From the NCBI GenBank assembly GCA_028641055.1, contig CM054059.1:433880167-433944166 (forward strand): 64,000 nt of DNA, given 5' to 3'. Under the pieces are notes generated by a model. That model was not told the DNA's origin. It was given only the letters and a program-made list of their open reading frames with translations, and did not search any database. The DNA comes from Alopecurus myosuroides (taxonomy: Eukaryota; Streptophyta; Magnoliopsida; Poales; Poaceae). Below are positions 35,051 through 46,700 of the stretch, in pieces; the first letter of the stretch is position 1, and each line of letters starts with the position of its first letter. Made by a program: the position numbers and the translations under genes.

Positions 35051-37967
35051 TTTGTCGGTCATCCCAGTTCCCACTACGACAAATTGTGTAGGATCTTTGG
35101 GATCTAGGATTACCTGTCTTGTGTTCTCGGAAGCCTTGAAGCTATCTGTTGGCTTCCGGCTTTCTTTTCCTGCCGGCATTTCTGTCGGCGATACCTCTTT
35201 GGCCAGCTCCTTCAACTCTTCCTTCGCTATGATCTTCTCAGCGCAAAGGGCGTTTTCTTTTTCCAGCTTGTTTGCCAGCTTGAAGTCTCCAGATATGGTG
35301 ATTACTCCTCCTTTTGTCCCTGGCATCTTCAGCTTGTTATAGATATAACATGATCTTGCCATGAATTTGGTGAAAGCTGGACGTTCGAGTATTGCGTGAT
35401 ACACGTTTTCGAACGGCACCACTTCGAAGGATACTTTTTCCTGACGGAAGTGATCTTTTTCTCCGAAAGTGACTTCTAGGGAATTTTCTCCTAGGGATCG
35501 TGCTTGCTTGCCAGGAACAATGCCGTGAAAGCGTATGTTGCTGTGGTTGAGCTGGGTCTCAGAGATTTTCAGATGCCTCAGTATATCCAGGTACATTATG
35601 TTAATGCTGGATCCTCCATCCATCAGCACTCTTTTTAGCCTAGTGTTCTGGACAATGGGGCTTACAACAAGAGCTTGCGTGCCGGGTTCAGGGATATTTC
35701 CGGGATGATCAGACTGATCCCAGGTGATTGGTGTGTTCGAATACTTCAAGAATTTCGGGGTTGCCGGAATAACCGCATTTATTTCTCGAAGCGTTCTTTT
35801 TGCCACCTTTGTTGATGGAGTTGCCAGGAAAGTTAGGGCGCACTCTCCGTCAACTCTCGGAAACTTGGGTTCACCTTTTCGTTGTTGTTCCTGGATTTTT
35901 TCGTCAGTTTCCGATTCAGTGTCTTCTTTCTCAGCTTCTGGCTTTTGCTTGGAAAATTTCCTTTTGGAACTCTTCCCTTTGTTTCGGGATCCTGCACTGC
36001 CTTTCATATGCTTGTTCAGCCGGCATTGTGCGTTGGTATGGGTGGGTTTCCCAAATTGCGAATGGTGGACGCAGGGTTCCGACTTAATCTTTTCCCACTC
36101 TTCCTTAGTGTAATTGATTGGTTCCGAATTGCGTCCTTTCCACCTGTTCCCCTTTTCACTTCCAAAGGCTATGTTAACCTCTTTGGGCTTTTGTGCTTCA
36201 TATGGAGTTCCTTTTTTCTCAGGGCGAGGATTCTTTTTGGCCTGTATCAGTGTATCGATATTACCTCCTCTAGCTCTGATGTCGTCCTCGGCTGCAGCAT
36301 GTTCATTGGCGGTTGTAATCATAGATCCGAGATCTTTGTGCTGTTTGGAACCAACCATGAACGGTACAAGTCCGGGTTTTAGGCCATTGACGAAAGTATG
36401 CATTGCTTGTACGTCAGTTACTCCAGAGAAGCTATTCTTCATTGTCGTCCATCTTGAGATGAAATCCACGTGTGGTTCATCCTCAAACTGGGTGCAACGG
36501 TTTAGTTGGTTGATGCTATTCGGGCGTTTGTAGGTTCCCTGGAAATGCTGAGTAAATACTCGAGCCATATCATCCCAGCTGTCGACAGTTCTGGAAGGTA
36601 ATCCATTGATCCAATCTCTGGCTCCATCCAGTAACATTAGGAGAAGAAACTTTAGAGCTTCCAGGTCTGTCCCATTGTTAATCTGGACGTCTGTATAGTA
36701 GTCTGAGAGGCAGGTATCCGGGTTCGTACTACCGGTATATTTTTGGTACGTTGGACCAACTTTGGCAAAGCCAGAATGCAGGGTTATCCTTCGGATCCTA
36801 TCTGTGAAACACTTAGGTCCAAAGTATAGATCATCTCTTTCCGCCCTATCCATGTGTGCAGAGTACCTGCCGGCTGAATGGACAGAAGGGGATCTACTCC
36901 TTTCTTTTCCATTGTTGCGCGGACGCGCTTTTCCGGGATCGTCTCTATTTCTTCCGAGATCACGCCCCTTTGGATGAGGTGGAGTTCTACTCTTGTTTCT
37001 TTCCTTATCCCTGGGGGGTGTCCGAGATCTCTCACGCCTGTGAGGTATATCCTGTCTTCCAGGTTTTTCAGCTGGGCGTCTCGGAGGCGGCATTGCTTTG
37101 CCGTCATTCCGGTGTTTTTCTTCCCGGTCGTGGGGGTTAAGTCCACCTTTCGGGAGATGGGATCCGGTTCTAGACGCTTCATCCTTGTTATCGGGATTTT
37201 TCTTGTCTTTTCTCGGATCCGTTTTCTTCTCTTTTGAGTTGTTTGAATCTCCTGGTTCTTCCGGTCCAGGTGCTCCAGCCGCGCATGTGGCTATTTTGCA
37301 TAGGGCGGAGTCGTCATGCAACTTCCCTGATCGCTCTTGCCCTCGCTGTTGTTGTTGCAATGCTTTTCCTAGGAAAGCATACACCCCTTGAAGTTTTTCA
37401 CCTTTGGAGTAGATATCGTTGTTGAGGATGGCGAACGCTGCTTCCGCGTTTTCTGCTGCGGTTTTGTATATTGGTTCGTCTCTGACATCTTTGTCGTTTA
37501 CCTTCTTTTGCCAAGATGGGTGGTGAAACCTTTCTTTTGGCGGCAGTACTTCCGGTCTTACGATTCCGGGTAACCTTGTAGGTTTAATGGACGATCTATT
37601 CTTTTTCTCGTACTCCTCAATTTCTTCCTTCATGAGCTTGATGTCATCCTGGGTTTTTTGGAGGTGTTCACGAGTTCTGAATAGATGTTGCTGTTGCCTT
37701 TGGAGAGCTCGTCTCCTGGCTTCTAGCACTTCAGGGGGTTCGTGTGATCCCACTGGTGTTTGCAACAACTCCTGTTCTTCTTGCTCTATCATTGGCAGAA
37801 CAAGGATTTCTTTAGTTTTCTTCTCCACGGGCTTTATTCTGCTTGCATCTCCTACTTCCGGTCTTTCATCGGCTGGATCAGCCGATTTCTTCTTCCGGAG
37901 TTTGTATTGGAGTTTTTTAGCGGCCTTATGCTTTTTCTTGGAAGAGGGAGGTTTTTTGATAGGTTCA
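35051..37967 (-). CDS. Tat-A gag-protease, long open part left of Chr-A
   Basis: About 972 codons remain open on the minus strand, interrupted at the 5' side only by Chr-A. In order: lysine-rich segment (SSKKKHKAAKKLQYKLRKKK), coiled-coil-like stretch, charged region with arginine/serine repeats, capsid-like core (YQKYTGSTNPDTCLSDYYTD, VFTQHFQGTYKRPNS, HVDFISRWTTMKNSFSG), a CxxH-type region (CVHHSQFGKPTHTNAQC), and the aspartic protease (VLMDGGSSINIMY at about 35610; AILERPAFTKF). Gag builds particles and protease matures it. The reading frame ends at the shared amber. That this frame is open while pol is decayed is unexpected. No start codon of its own remains; the N-terminus is at 52469-53202. 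Confidence 0.88.
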
Positions 37968-40457
37968 TGTAACATCCCAAGTATGAAAATACCCTAGAAT
38001 GCTTTGTTCTTTGTTTTATTTCAAGCAATGCATCATGTCATCATGTTTACTTATTGTTTGCATCTGTTTTCCATCTGTTTTATCATGTTTTCACAATTCA
38101 AATTCAAACCTTTTTCAAACCTGGTTTCATACTTGCTCTGTTACAACTATTGGAACCAAAATAACAAATTAAAACAACCCCTTTTATTCCTTGTTTTCCA
38201 CTTCTCAAATTGTTGCTTTAATCAAACCAATTATCAAATCAATTAAATCATTAACTCCTAAATCATTTTCCATTTCAAACCAAGTTTCAAATCAGCACTC
38301 TTTGAAAACATAACAATTCACCACTAATTGAAATTCTTAAATCACTTTAAAAACCCTAGGGGAAAACCCTATGGAAAATGTTTTGTTTTACCAATATTGA
38401 TTAATATTGCAATTTCATCTAAATTGGTTTAATTTTAAAACAACAATCAAACAATAATTTTTTGGAAAACAAAAACTACCAAAAGGTTGCAATTTTCCAC
38501 TAATAAATTTACCCTATTTTTGTTTCAAAAATTTCAGTAAACCACATCTTGTTTTGTTTCCATTTGCTCAAACTACAAAAAAAAACAGTGTACAAAAAAA
38601 AATAAAAGCAGGAGAGGGAGGAGAGCAGCAACTAGGCCCAGCCCGTTTATTTCCCTCTGGCCCGATAACCTTCCCCAACGTCGCTGTCTTCCACCTCCTT
38701 TTCTGACGTCAGGTGTACGAGCCCCTCCTCCATCGTCGATCGCCTCCAGAGCCTCCCGATTTCGCGCCGTACTGACCCTGCCCCCTCCATAAAACACCGC
38801 AGCACCTCCTCCCGCCGCCGAAAACCCTAGCCACCTTCTCCTCTGCGCCGCCAACTTCCTTCCTCTTCCCCCCAAGCTTTCTGCTTTCTCTGAAATCCAC
38901 AACGATCTCTGAAACCAGTCCACCGAGCGCCACCTCTTCCCCTCGTCGCCGGCCACACCCTCACCTCGAGGCGCCACCGCCACCGGGAATGGAACCGCCT
39001 ACTTCCCCTCTTCCGGTTCGACATCGCGGTTGAGCCCGAGGAGGCTCCTAGCCTCGCCGCCGTCGACCTCTATCTGCCCGCCGTCAGAGCTGCAACCGCC
39101 CCGACTCCCTCTGTTCGACCCGCCGCGGTGAGCCCCCTGATCGCCTCCCTTCCCCTCGCCCTACGTCGCACGAGCAACCGCCCCTAGTCCCAACCCCCCA
39201 GCCTCGCACGCATCCGCTACGGCCTCACCGGCGCAGCACCAAGGTTTTCCTCGCCGGCGTTCGTATCTCTGTCAGAAGTTTCAGACAGCGAGTGCCGCTG
39301 AGATTCAGTTAAAATTTGCACTCTTTACCTTGTCTGCGCGTGTGTTTCAGACAACGAACCCGCACCAGCCGCACTGGTTGCAGGCGAACGCGCGCGAGCG
39401 AGAGAGCGAGGGTTCGACTCCTGGCTCTCTGGGATTAAATCCCTTCTTTTTCCTCCTCGCTGATAGCTAGGGACCACCCGTCAGCCGCAGTGGCAGCCAC
39501 GCGTGTGCGCTTCGCCACGTTGGCCACGGTCCCACGGGGCAGTGGCTGGGGTTAGACCCCGTGGCTGTACCAAAATAATAAAACCTTTTCTGTTTTCCTT
39601 TCTAATTCTTTTAAATAACAGATTTGGATATAAAACTTCAAACCCTAATATCTTTTGTTTTATAAATCCAATAACCACAAACTTTATATCTATATTGATC
39701 TACATTTCCTAAACTTTCCAAATATCCAATTTGTATTCTGTTTTGAGTTTTCAAAATTCATTTAAATTTCAAATTTGACTAATTCAAATGCAAATTGAAA
39801 TAATTCATAACTAATTCATACTGTTTCCAAATAATTCAAATAAAATATGTTTTTCACACCTTTTTGAATACTCTATTCAAATATAAATTTTGTTTTCTGG
39901 TTTGAATAATTTAAATTGCCTAAACAATTTAAATCTTGTTTAATTCAATTAAAAATTGTTTAATTTTGTTTAATTCATAAATAATTAATCCTAAGTCCAA
40001 TTTCAAATTGTGAAACATGTAATCCAACTAAAATTTGATAAACTTTTCAAATATAAAATTTGTAATTTGTTTTGCACACTTTAAATTGATGATAACAACA
40101 TTTACTTGTGTGCCATGTTTAAGTAGCAAAATTCCAAATTTGATAAATGCCTTTCTAAATTGTTAACTATTATTCTAATTGCATTTAACTTGTTATCTTA
40201 TTGTTCCTCATCATGCATGCATCATACTAAGTCACTTACACATGATGCTTAGTGATAGAACAATTAATTCAACTCCAAGCTTGGGCTTCCATATGCATCC
40301 TTTTGCATATGGAATCCATTTAAACTTGTGTTTCATGTCAAGCAAGTTATTTTGTTGCATCTATTAAACATGACATGCATCATCCAATGTTTGTGCACTT
40401 ATGCCATGTATTGATTGCCCGTCTTCCTTCGTTGTTGTTTTGCTTCTTCTCGATTAG

Positions 40458-40532
40458 ACGACGACGTTGGTACCGACGAGCCTTACGACACCACTACTCA
40501 GGACCTAGCCCAGTACGAGGCTGAGCTGCCAG
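40458..40532 (+). other. Exon-like segment inside Chr-A LTR (acidic coding, GC donor)
   Basis: 75 bases preceded by a 3' splice site (TTCTTCTCGATTAG) and followed by AG/GCAAGT, the consensus for a GC-type 5' splice site. Open in one phase: DDDVGTDEPYDTTTQDLAQY and five further residues. Joined through a GC-AG intron (40533-41755) it stays in frame with 41756-41826. Also present at 50625-50699. Inferred from sequence only. Confidence 0.5.
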
Positions 40533-41755
40533 GCAAGTTATCACTCACATGAATCATTGAGTTCCTTTCCACACTTGTTGTCGATACTATCTTTTTGTCT
40601 ACTATTGCTAGCCCTATGTATCGTTGCTTGTTCTCCGAACCCATCACATGATACCTTGAGCCATGATATTGCCACCACCTCCATACCTACAGCCATTGCT
40701 TGTGCCTGTTATTATCTAGCATGCTTAGGGTTGCTTTTACTCGAGTCTGTTATCGGTTACTACTGTTACTATCTTATTATCTTGTACCGGGGCTCGTTAT
40801 TAATCAATCAATCCTGTTAATTGCTAATGGTAATAATAATTTGATGATAAGGCACCGGCAGGAGGCCCATGAGTGGTTTTGGAGCCTGCTAGTGTCGACC
40901 CTAATAGGAAAAGGGTCTTGTCTACTGATCCATGATGAGCGCACTACCCGCATTTGGGAAGCGAGTATGGGCGCCCCCCTCAACTTGACCTGATTCGCAT
41001 CTCGTCCAAATCGCCTCATTTAGTTCGTGTTTTCCATTTGCCGCATGCATGTTTTTGCGAGCCCAGCGCAGGGTGGAACTTTCGTAGTCGGCATATAGGG
41101 GGACACGTTCTTAGAGTGCTATGAGGGTCCATTTTCTTCTGGGCTCGATTAGCCGTGCGCCCAAGGTGCTTTGGGCTTGATGCGAGGAATGGTTGGTTGT
41201 GTAGAGTACCCCGCTTGGTGGAAGTGCATTTCCATCTGGCGGGTTATTCTTGAGTGTACGGCCAAATTGGTGCAACCCTGCAGGGATAATCTTCTCGAGA
41301 AGCCGTGTTTTCCGCGGTTATGGATTACTTGGTGAAAGTACTGGCTAACAAGTACTCAGGACAACTTCAACATAACTATCAACCATGTTTCACCCAATGA
41401 TCAATAACCTGACTAGTAATAGGTTATTCACACAAATAACTTGATTCATCTTAATCCAACTGTGTGAGTTATCCTCGGATTGCTTCTTTGGATAAGGGGC
41501 GAGATCCAGGATGGGTTTGGTTGAAGTTATCTTTCAGTTGGTTACAATCCTCGATCTTATCTTATCTGTTAGCCGGAACTTGTAGTTATATTCTGTAGTT
41601 GATTAGGGCAGCCAGCAGCAATTTTTATGTCACCCTTTTCTTCCGTTGATCCCAAGCATCTATGCTTGTGTTGACGGGTAACTCCTTGATGAACTGTGAG
41701 TCTTGCTTGCCAGTACTTGGATGTACTGACCCCGTTGGGGCTGTGGTTTACGCAG

Positions 41756-41826
41756 AGTACTACTACGACTACGATGCTTCCCAGGATGGCTACTTTGTGG
41801 AGTTCGACGACGCTGCAGACGAGTAG
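41756..41826 (+). other. Second exon-like segment inside Chr-A LTR, with stop codon
   Basis: Follows a 3' splice site (TGTGGTTTACGCAG) and continues the acidic frame: EYYYDYDASQDGYFVEFDDA then ADE and TAG. Other copies are at 51923-51993 and 1006-1076; the latter differs by a synonymous change. Confidence 0.5.
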
Positions 41827-42303
41827 TTAGCTGGACCAGGGCAGGATCCAGACCTACGTGGATGGGCTTCGCTTTTCTTTATTTTCTCCGGCTTCTTAAG
41901 CCATGGATTTGTCTGTACTCAGACCCTTTGATTGCTTCCGCTGTTGTAATGGATGATATGTTGGGACATGTGTCCTCTGGATGACTGTATTCGATATTTT
42001 CTGCCTTAGTGAAGGCCAGTTGCACTTATTTCATTCTTTTGTGTCTTAGAGACATTCTGTGTTATCATTCGTACCAAACTGTTGACGTACCGTGCGTGTT
42101 TGATTATGAAGTACGTCGACAGTAGTGCCTTTAGGTTCCTAGCGGATAGTTTACTTCGACGGTGGAAGCAGGGCTTGTGTTGTCGCGCATAAGCGCAGGC
42201 CTACCAGGAAGCTGGGACGTGGGAGCATGTATGCCCCATAATCCAAGCACCTGACTTCCAGTTCGTGCGAAGAGTATCCTCTAGAAACCCTGGGTGCGAC
42301 AAA

Positions 42304-42316
42304 TGGTATCAGAGCC
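42304..42316 (+). other. Chr-A primer binding site (initiator tRNA-Met)
   Basis: TGGTATCAGAGCC, two bases after the 5' LTR, complementary to the 3' end of plant initiator tRNA-Met (GGCTCTGATACCA). The leader from here to 42604 has no gene. Confidence 0.95.
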
Positions 42317-42604
42317 TGTCTGCCTGTAGGATCCCTTTTTACTGGTCGCAGTTGAGTCTAGAAACTATTTTGTAGCTATATAGGAAAAATGAAACGTGAG
42401 AGTAGGAATTCTGCCATTTTTCTTCTTTCCCCACCCACCCACCCTTTTCTGGTAAGGAAGTGCAACGTTGTTTTCTGTTCTCACCCAACCTTTCAAGTTA
42501 GGATTTCACGTGTTTTGGGTTATCTGTAGTACCTCAGGACTTTTGGGTCTCGTTTTCCCGATGTTGCTTCGATATCATGTTCTTTTCAACATCCTTTTCG
42601 TCCG

Positions 42605-43495
42605 TTGAACCTTGTTGTTGTTTTCCACATCGTTTTTCATCTACCGGAGTCTAATCAAAACCTTCCAAATAATCTGCAGATGGGTCTCAACTACTATCCG
42701 CAGGTGGTTCGCATGACTCGCTGTGAGAGCACCGCCGGTTTTCCGGAGTTGCTGAGAGACATGGTTACCTTTCTGGGGTTCCGTTGGGCACCAGAGTACC
42801 AGGTCTACGAGCACCAGCGAGAGTGTGACCAGACTTGCTACCGGGCTATCGTCTACATTCTGTCGGATGATGGCAGGAGCATTGCACACCAGTACGAGGC
42901 AGTAGGGTCCACAGTGGATATGGCCGTGCAGCAGGCAGCGTACGTGAGTATCACCGTTCTCCGTGCTGACTACTGGGGGTTTGATAAGTCCAGTTTTCGT
43001 CACATCCCCCGTGGTTACATCACGGCAGCAGGAGCTCACTTCACTATCCACCGCGACATGGATACCTACGAGACTGATAGCTCCAGGCTCCAGGTCACTG
43101 CCCAGTTCGCTAGTCACAGTGATGCCGTTGCTTCCGCACTTTCTCAGGAGTTAGCCTCAGTCAGGGAGCAGCTCCACCTTGCTCTCACTCGTCTGGCGAC
43201 GTACACCACAGACTTTGTTGGAGACGAGCGCTTCGCACGTGTCGTTCAGCCAGCTGGTCTTCCGTTGCCAGATGCTGGAGGTTACGAGCCGATCAGAGGC
43301 CCACTTCTCGACCTCGGAGCTGGTTACACAGGGATTCCCCGCTATGGAGCACAGGGAGAGGACGCTTTCTACTTCACCACACCGAGAGTTGCTCTCAGAG
43401 CAGTTCCTATCTACATGGATCGTCGTGATACCTACTTCCGTGGGATTCCTCCTCACCGTATCTCTCGTCGTACTACTCACCGCCGTCCTGCGTGA
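42605..43495 (+). CDS. Chr-A extra ORF upstream of gag, unknown function
   Basis: An uninterrupted frame of 296 codons lies between the leader and gag. The likely start is the inner ATG at 42680 (MGLNYYPQVV), because the first 25 residues are hydrophobic and vary in style; the first ATG is at 42605. The N-terminal part (about residues 47-124) reads FPELLRDMVTFLGF, PEYQVYEHQ, CYRAIVYIL, then GSTVDMAVQQAAYVSITVLR, a helix-strands-helix pattern that recalls a double-stranded-RNA-binding fold but without its lysines. The middle has a helical region (SALSQELASVREQLHLALTR) and the C-terminus is arginine-rich. Extra 5' ORFs have been described in some grass chromoviruses; function is unknown. Open in an element only slightly mutated, so the ORF is probably real. 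Confidence 0.8.
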   Translation: MNLVVVFHIVFHLPESNQNLPNNLQMGLNYYPQVVRMTRCESTAGFPELLRDMVTFLGFRWAPEYQVYEHQRECDQTCYRAIVYILSDDGRSIAHQYEAVGSTVDMAVQQAAYVSITVLRADYWGFDKSSFRHIPRGYITAAGAHFTIHRDMDTYETDSSRLQVTAQFASHSDAVASALSQELASVREQLHLALTRLATYTTDFVGDERFARVVQPAGLPLPDAGGYEPIRGPLLDLGAGYTGIPRYGAQGEDAFYFTTPRVALRAVPIYMDRRDTYFRGIPPHRISRRTTHRRPA

Positions 43496-43707
43496 TGAGC
43501 ATGGGAGTACCGTTGTATCCATTACTAGCTGTGTCTAGTTTATCCTTTTCGTTTTCGAACCATGTATTGGTCTGTTGGATATTCTGATGTATTTGAACAT
43601 GTGATGATGTACCTGTTGGTTATCTATTCATGCGTCGGAATAATCTATCTTTCGGTTACCAAGTCTATCCTTTTCTGTTGTTGTGCTAAAATGAATTTCT
43701 GTTCAGG

Positions 43708-46700
43708 ATGCCTCCAACCAGGAACAACCCGCCTCCGCCACCACCAATGGGGGAGCTGTTGGCTCAGATGACCCAAGTGGTGACACAGATGGCCCAGATC
43801 CAGGCTAACCAGCAACACAACCAGAATGCTCCAAGGGTCACCATCAAGGACTTCCTCAGCTTGGGCCCAAAAGCTTTCGTGGCAACACGTGAGCCCCTGG
43901 ATGCTGATGACTGGATCCGTGACGTAGCAAGAGCTCTGGAGATAGCTCATGTTGCTGAAGAGGATAAGGTCAAGTACGCCACCTACCTACTGAAGGGTCA
44001 GGCAGCTACTTGGTGGGAGAACTACCAGGCCATGAGGGCTGGCTTTCCTATCAACTGGGGATGTTTCAAGGATGCCTTCCTGAAGCACCACATCCCGGAT
44101 GGTCTCATGGAAAAGATGCGTGAGGAATTCTGCTCTCTCAGACAGGGCAAGCTGGACGTTCTCGGCTACCAGAACGAGTTCAATCGTCTCGCTCGGTACG
44201 CTGGTGACGAAGTGTCCACCGAAGCCAAGAAGATGGCAAGGTTCCGCCGAGGTTTTAACCCGGAACTGAAGTACGCTCTCACAAACATCAAGTGCAAGGA
44301 CTTCGTCGAGCTTGTGAACACCGCGCTCAATGAGGAGAATGGGCGCAAGGCGTTCGAGGAGTCGCGCAAGCACTCGCGTGAGGGTGGTTCCTCCTCCAAC
44401 ATGACCACCCCTCCGCAGAAGCGCCGCATCTGGGTGCCAAATGGTGCTGTCACTCGGGCTCCAAATGCCCAAGCTTCTCCAGGATTTGGTCCCCGCCCAC
44501 CCAACCCATTTCAGATGCAGGGTCAGAGGTTCCCTATGGGGCAGCCAAGGCCGGGTCCTTCTCGTATCGTCACTTGCTACAAGTGCAAGGATACTGGACA
44601 TTATGCTGACAAGTGCACTCAGAAGCAGCTACCCCTACCTCCTCGCCCCAACACCAACCAGGCTATGGTTCGTGCTCCTCCGGCTAAAGCCTTCAACTCC
44701 AACAATAGGCCTGTCGGGAGGAACGCGAGGGTGAACCATATCAAGGCCGACAAAGCCGAAGAGGCTGCTGACGTCGTTCTCGGTATATTACCCGTAAACT
44801 CTATTCCAGCTAAAGTGTTGTTTGATACTGGAGCATCGCATTCATTTGTGTCGAAGATTTTTGCAAAAGCATACAACCTAGTTCTGGTTCCGCTAAGCAA
44901 TCAAATGACTGTTCACTCTCCGGGACCGCAAATGTTGACTTCCAAGATAAGCATGGACAATGAGATCCTAATTGGAGGTCGTGTATTCCTTGCTTCACTC
45001 ATGTTGCTGGGAAATTCTGACATTGATGTCATTCTGGGTATGGATTGGTTGAAGACCCACAAAGCTAAAATTGACTGTGCTCAAAAGTCAATAACTCTCT
45101 CCCACACTTCAGGCCAGATAGTCTATTCTCCATATGGATCAACTTCTGTTCAGCTGTTCAGCCTCGATGCCAAACCCCTCCCTGCAATTGAAAATGTTCC
45201 GGTGGTTTGTGAATTCCCTGACGTCTTTCCAGAAGAGTTGCCAGGGATGCCCCCGGACAGAGCAGTTGAGTTCGTGATCGAGCTTGAGCCAGGTACTGCT
45301 CCAATCTCTAAGCATCCATATAAGATAGCTCCTCCTGAACTGAAATTGTTGAAGGAGCAAATCGATATGTATATGGACAAAGGTTTCATTCAGCCTAGTT
45401 CCTCCGCTTGGGGTTGCCCAACTCTGTTTGTTGCCAAGAAGGATCAAACTAAGAGACTTGTGGTTGACTATCGTCCTCTCAACGAGAAAACCATCAAGAA
45501 CAAGTATCCACTTCCTCGTATCGATGATCTTTTTGATCAACTTGCTGGAGCCTCAATATTCTCAAAGTTGGACTTGAGGATGGGTTACCATCAGATAAAG
45601 ATCAGAAAGGAAGATATTCCTAAGACAGCTTTCACCACTCGTTACGGTCTATATGAATACACCGTCATGTCCTTTGGTCTCACCAATGCACCGGCAACGT
45701 TCTCAAGACTCATGAATTCTGTCTTCCATGAATACCTCGACAAGTTCGTTGTGGTATATCTTGATGACATTCTAGTCTACTCCAAATCCGAGGAAGAGCA
45801 TGGAGAACACCTTCGTCTCACTCTCATGAAACTTCGCGAGCATCGTCTGTATGCCAAGTTTTCCAAATGTGAGTTCTGGATTCCAGAAGTTGCATATCTT
45901 GGTCATATCATCTCTGCCAAAGGCATTGCCATTGACCCGGAAAAGGTTAAGGCAATTGTTGACTGGAAACCCCCTAAGACGGTGAAGCAAGTCAGAAGTT
46001 TTCTTGGCTTGGCTAGCTATTGCCGTCGTTTCGTTCAAAACTTTTCCAAGATTGCTAAACCTCTCACTGATCTCACAAAGAAGGACAAAAAGTTCGTTTG
46101 GACTCCACAATGTGATGAGAGTTTCAACCTCCTGAAGACTAAACTCACTTCCACACCTGTTCTAGTTGGCCCCGACACTACCAAACCTTTCCAGATTTTC
46201 TGTGATGCATCTCTCCAAGGCCTAGGAGCAGTTCTTATGCAAGAACGTCAAGTTGTCGCTTATGCTTCACGTCAGTTGAACCCACATGAGCAAAACTACC
46301 CCACTCATGATCTTGAACTTGCAGCAGTTGTGTTTGCCCTCAAGAAATGGAGACAATACTTGTTGGGTAACAAAACTGAAATCTTTTCCGATCACAAGAG
46401 TCTGAAATACATCTTCACTCAGCCAGATCTGAACCTCAGGCAAAGGAGATGGATTGAGAAGATTAAAGACTTTGATCTCACCATTTCTTACACTCCAGGC
46501 AAGGCTAATGTTATGGCCGATGCTCTCAGTCGCAAATCCTATTGCAATAATCTCATGATCATGGAAAGCCAACCTCCACTTCATGAAGAATTCCAGAAGC
46601 TGAACCTTGGTCTTGTTCCTGAGGGATACCTTGCTAGCTTGACAGCTAGTCCAACTCTCGAGGACAAGATTCGTTCTGAACAACTTCGTGATAGTGAAAT

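Larger units (their letters stand above)
37968..42301 (+). repeat. Chr-A 5' LTR
   Basis: 4334 bp, unusually long. Layout: AT-rich start (to about 38570), GC-rich part (38600-39560), AT-rich part (39570-40430), short exon-like segment 40458-40532, a conserved block (about 40848-41330), and a second exon-like segment 41756-41826. Minus-strand ORFs of up to 136 codons in the GC-rich part look like composition artefacts. A tRNA-type B box, GGTTCGACTCC, is at 39411-39421 with a T-run 26 bases downstream. Confidence 0.97.

Noticed and set aside
35724..37997. Series of plus-strand ORFs of 90-166 codons opposite Tat-A gag
   Set aside because: Shadows of the real gag-protease frame; the same shadows occur opposite Tat-B gag and contain no domain.
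38573..38983. 136-codon minus-strand ORF in the GC-rich part of the Chr-A LTR (repeated at 48740-49150)
   Set aside because: Repetition only reflects LTR identity; composition is low-complexity Gly/Arg from GC-rich DNA, with overlapping frames equally open.
43987..44601. 204-codon minus-strand ORF opposite Chr-A gag
   Set aside because: Shadow of the strongly supported plus-strand gag-pol frame.
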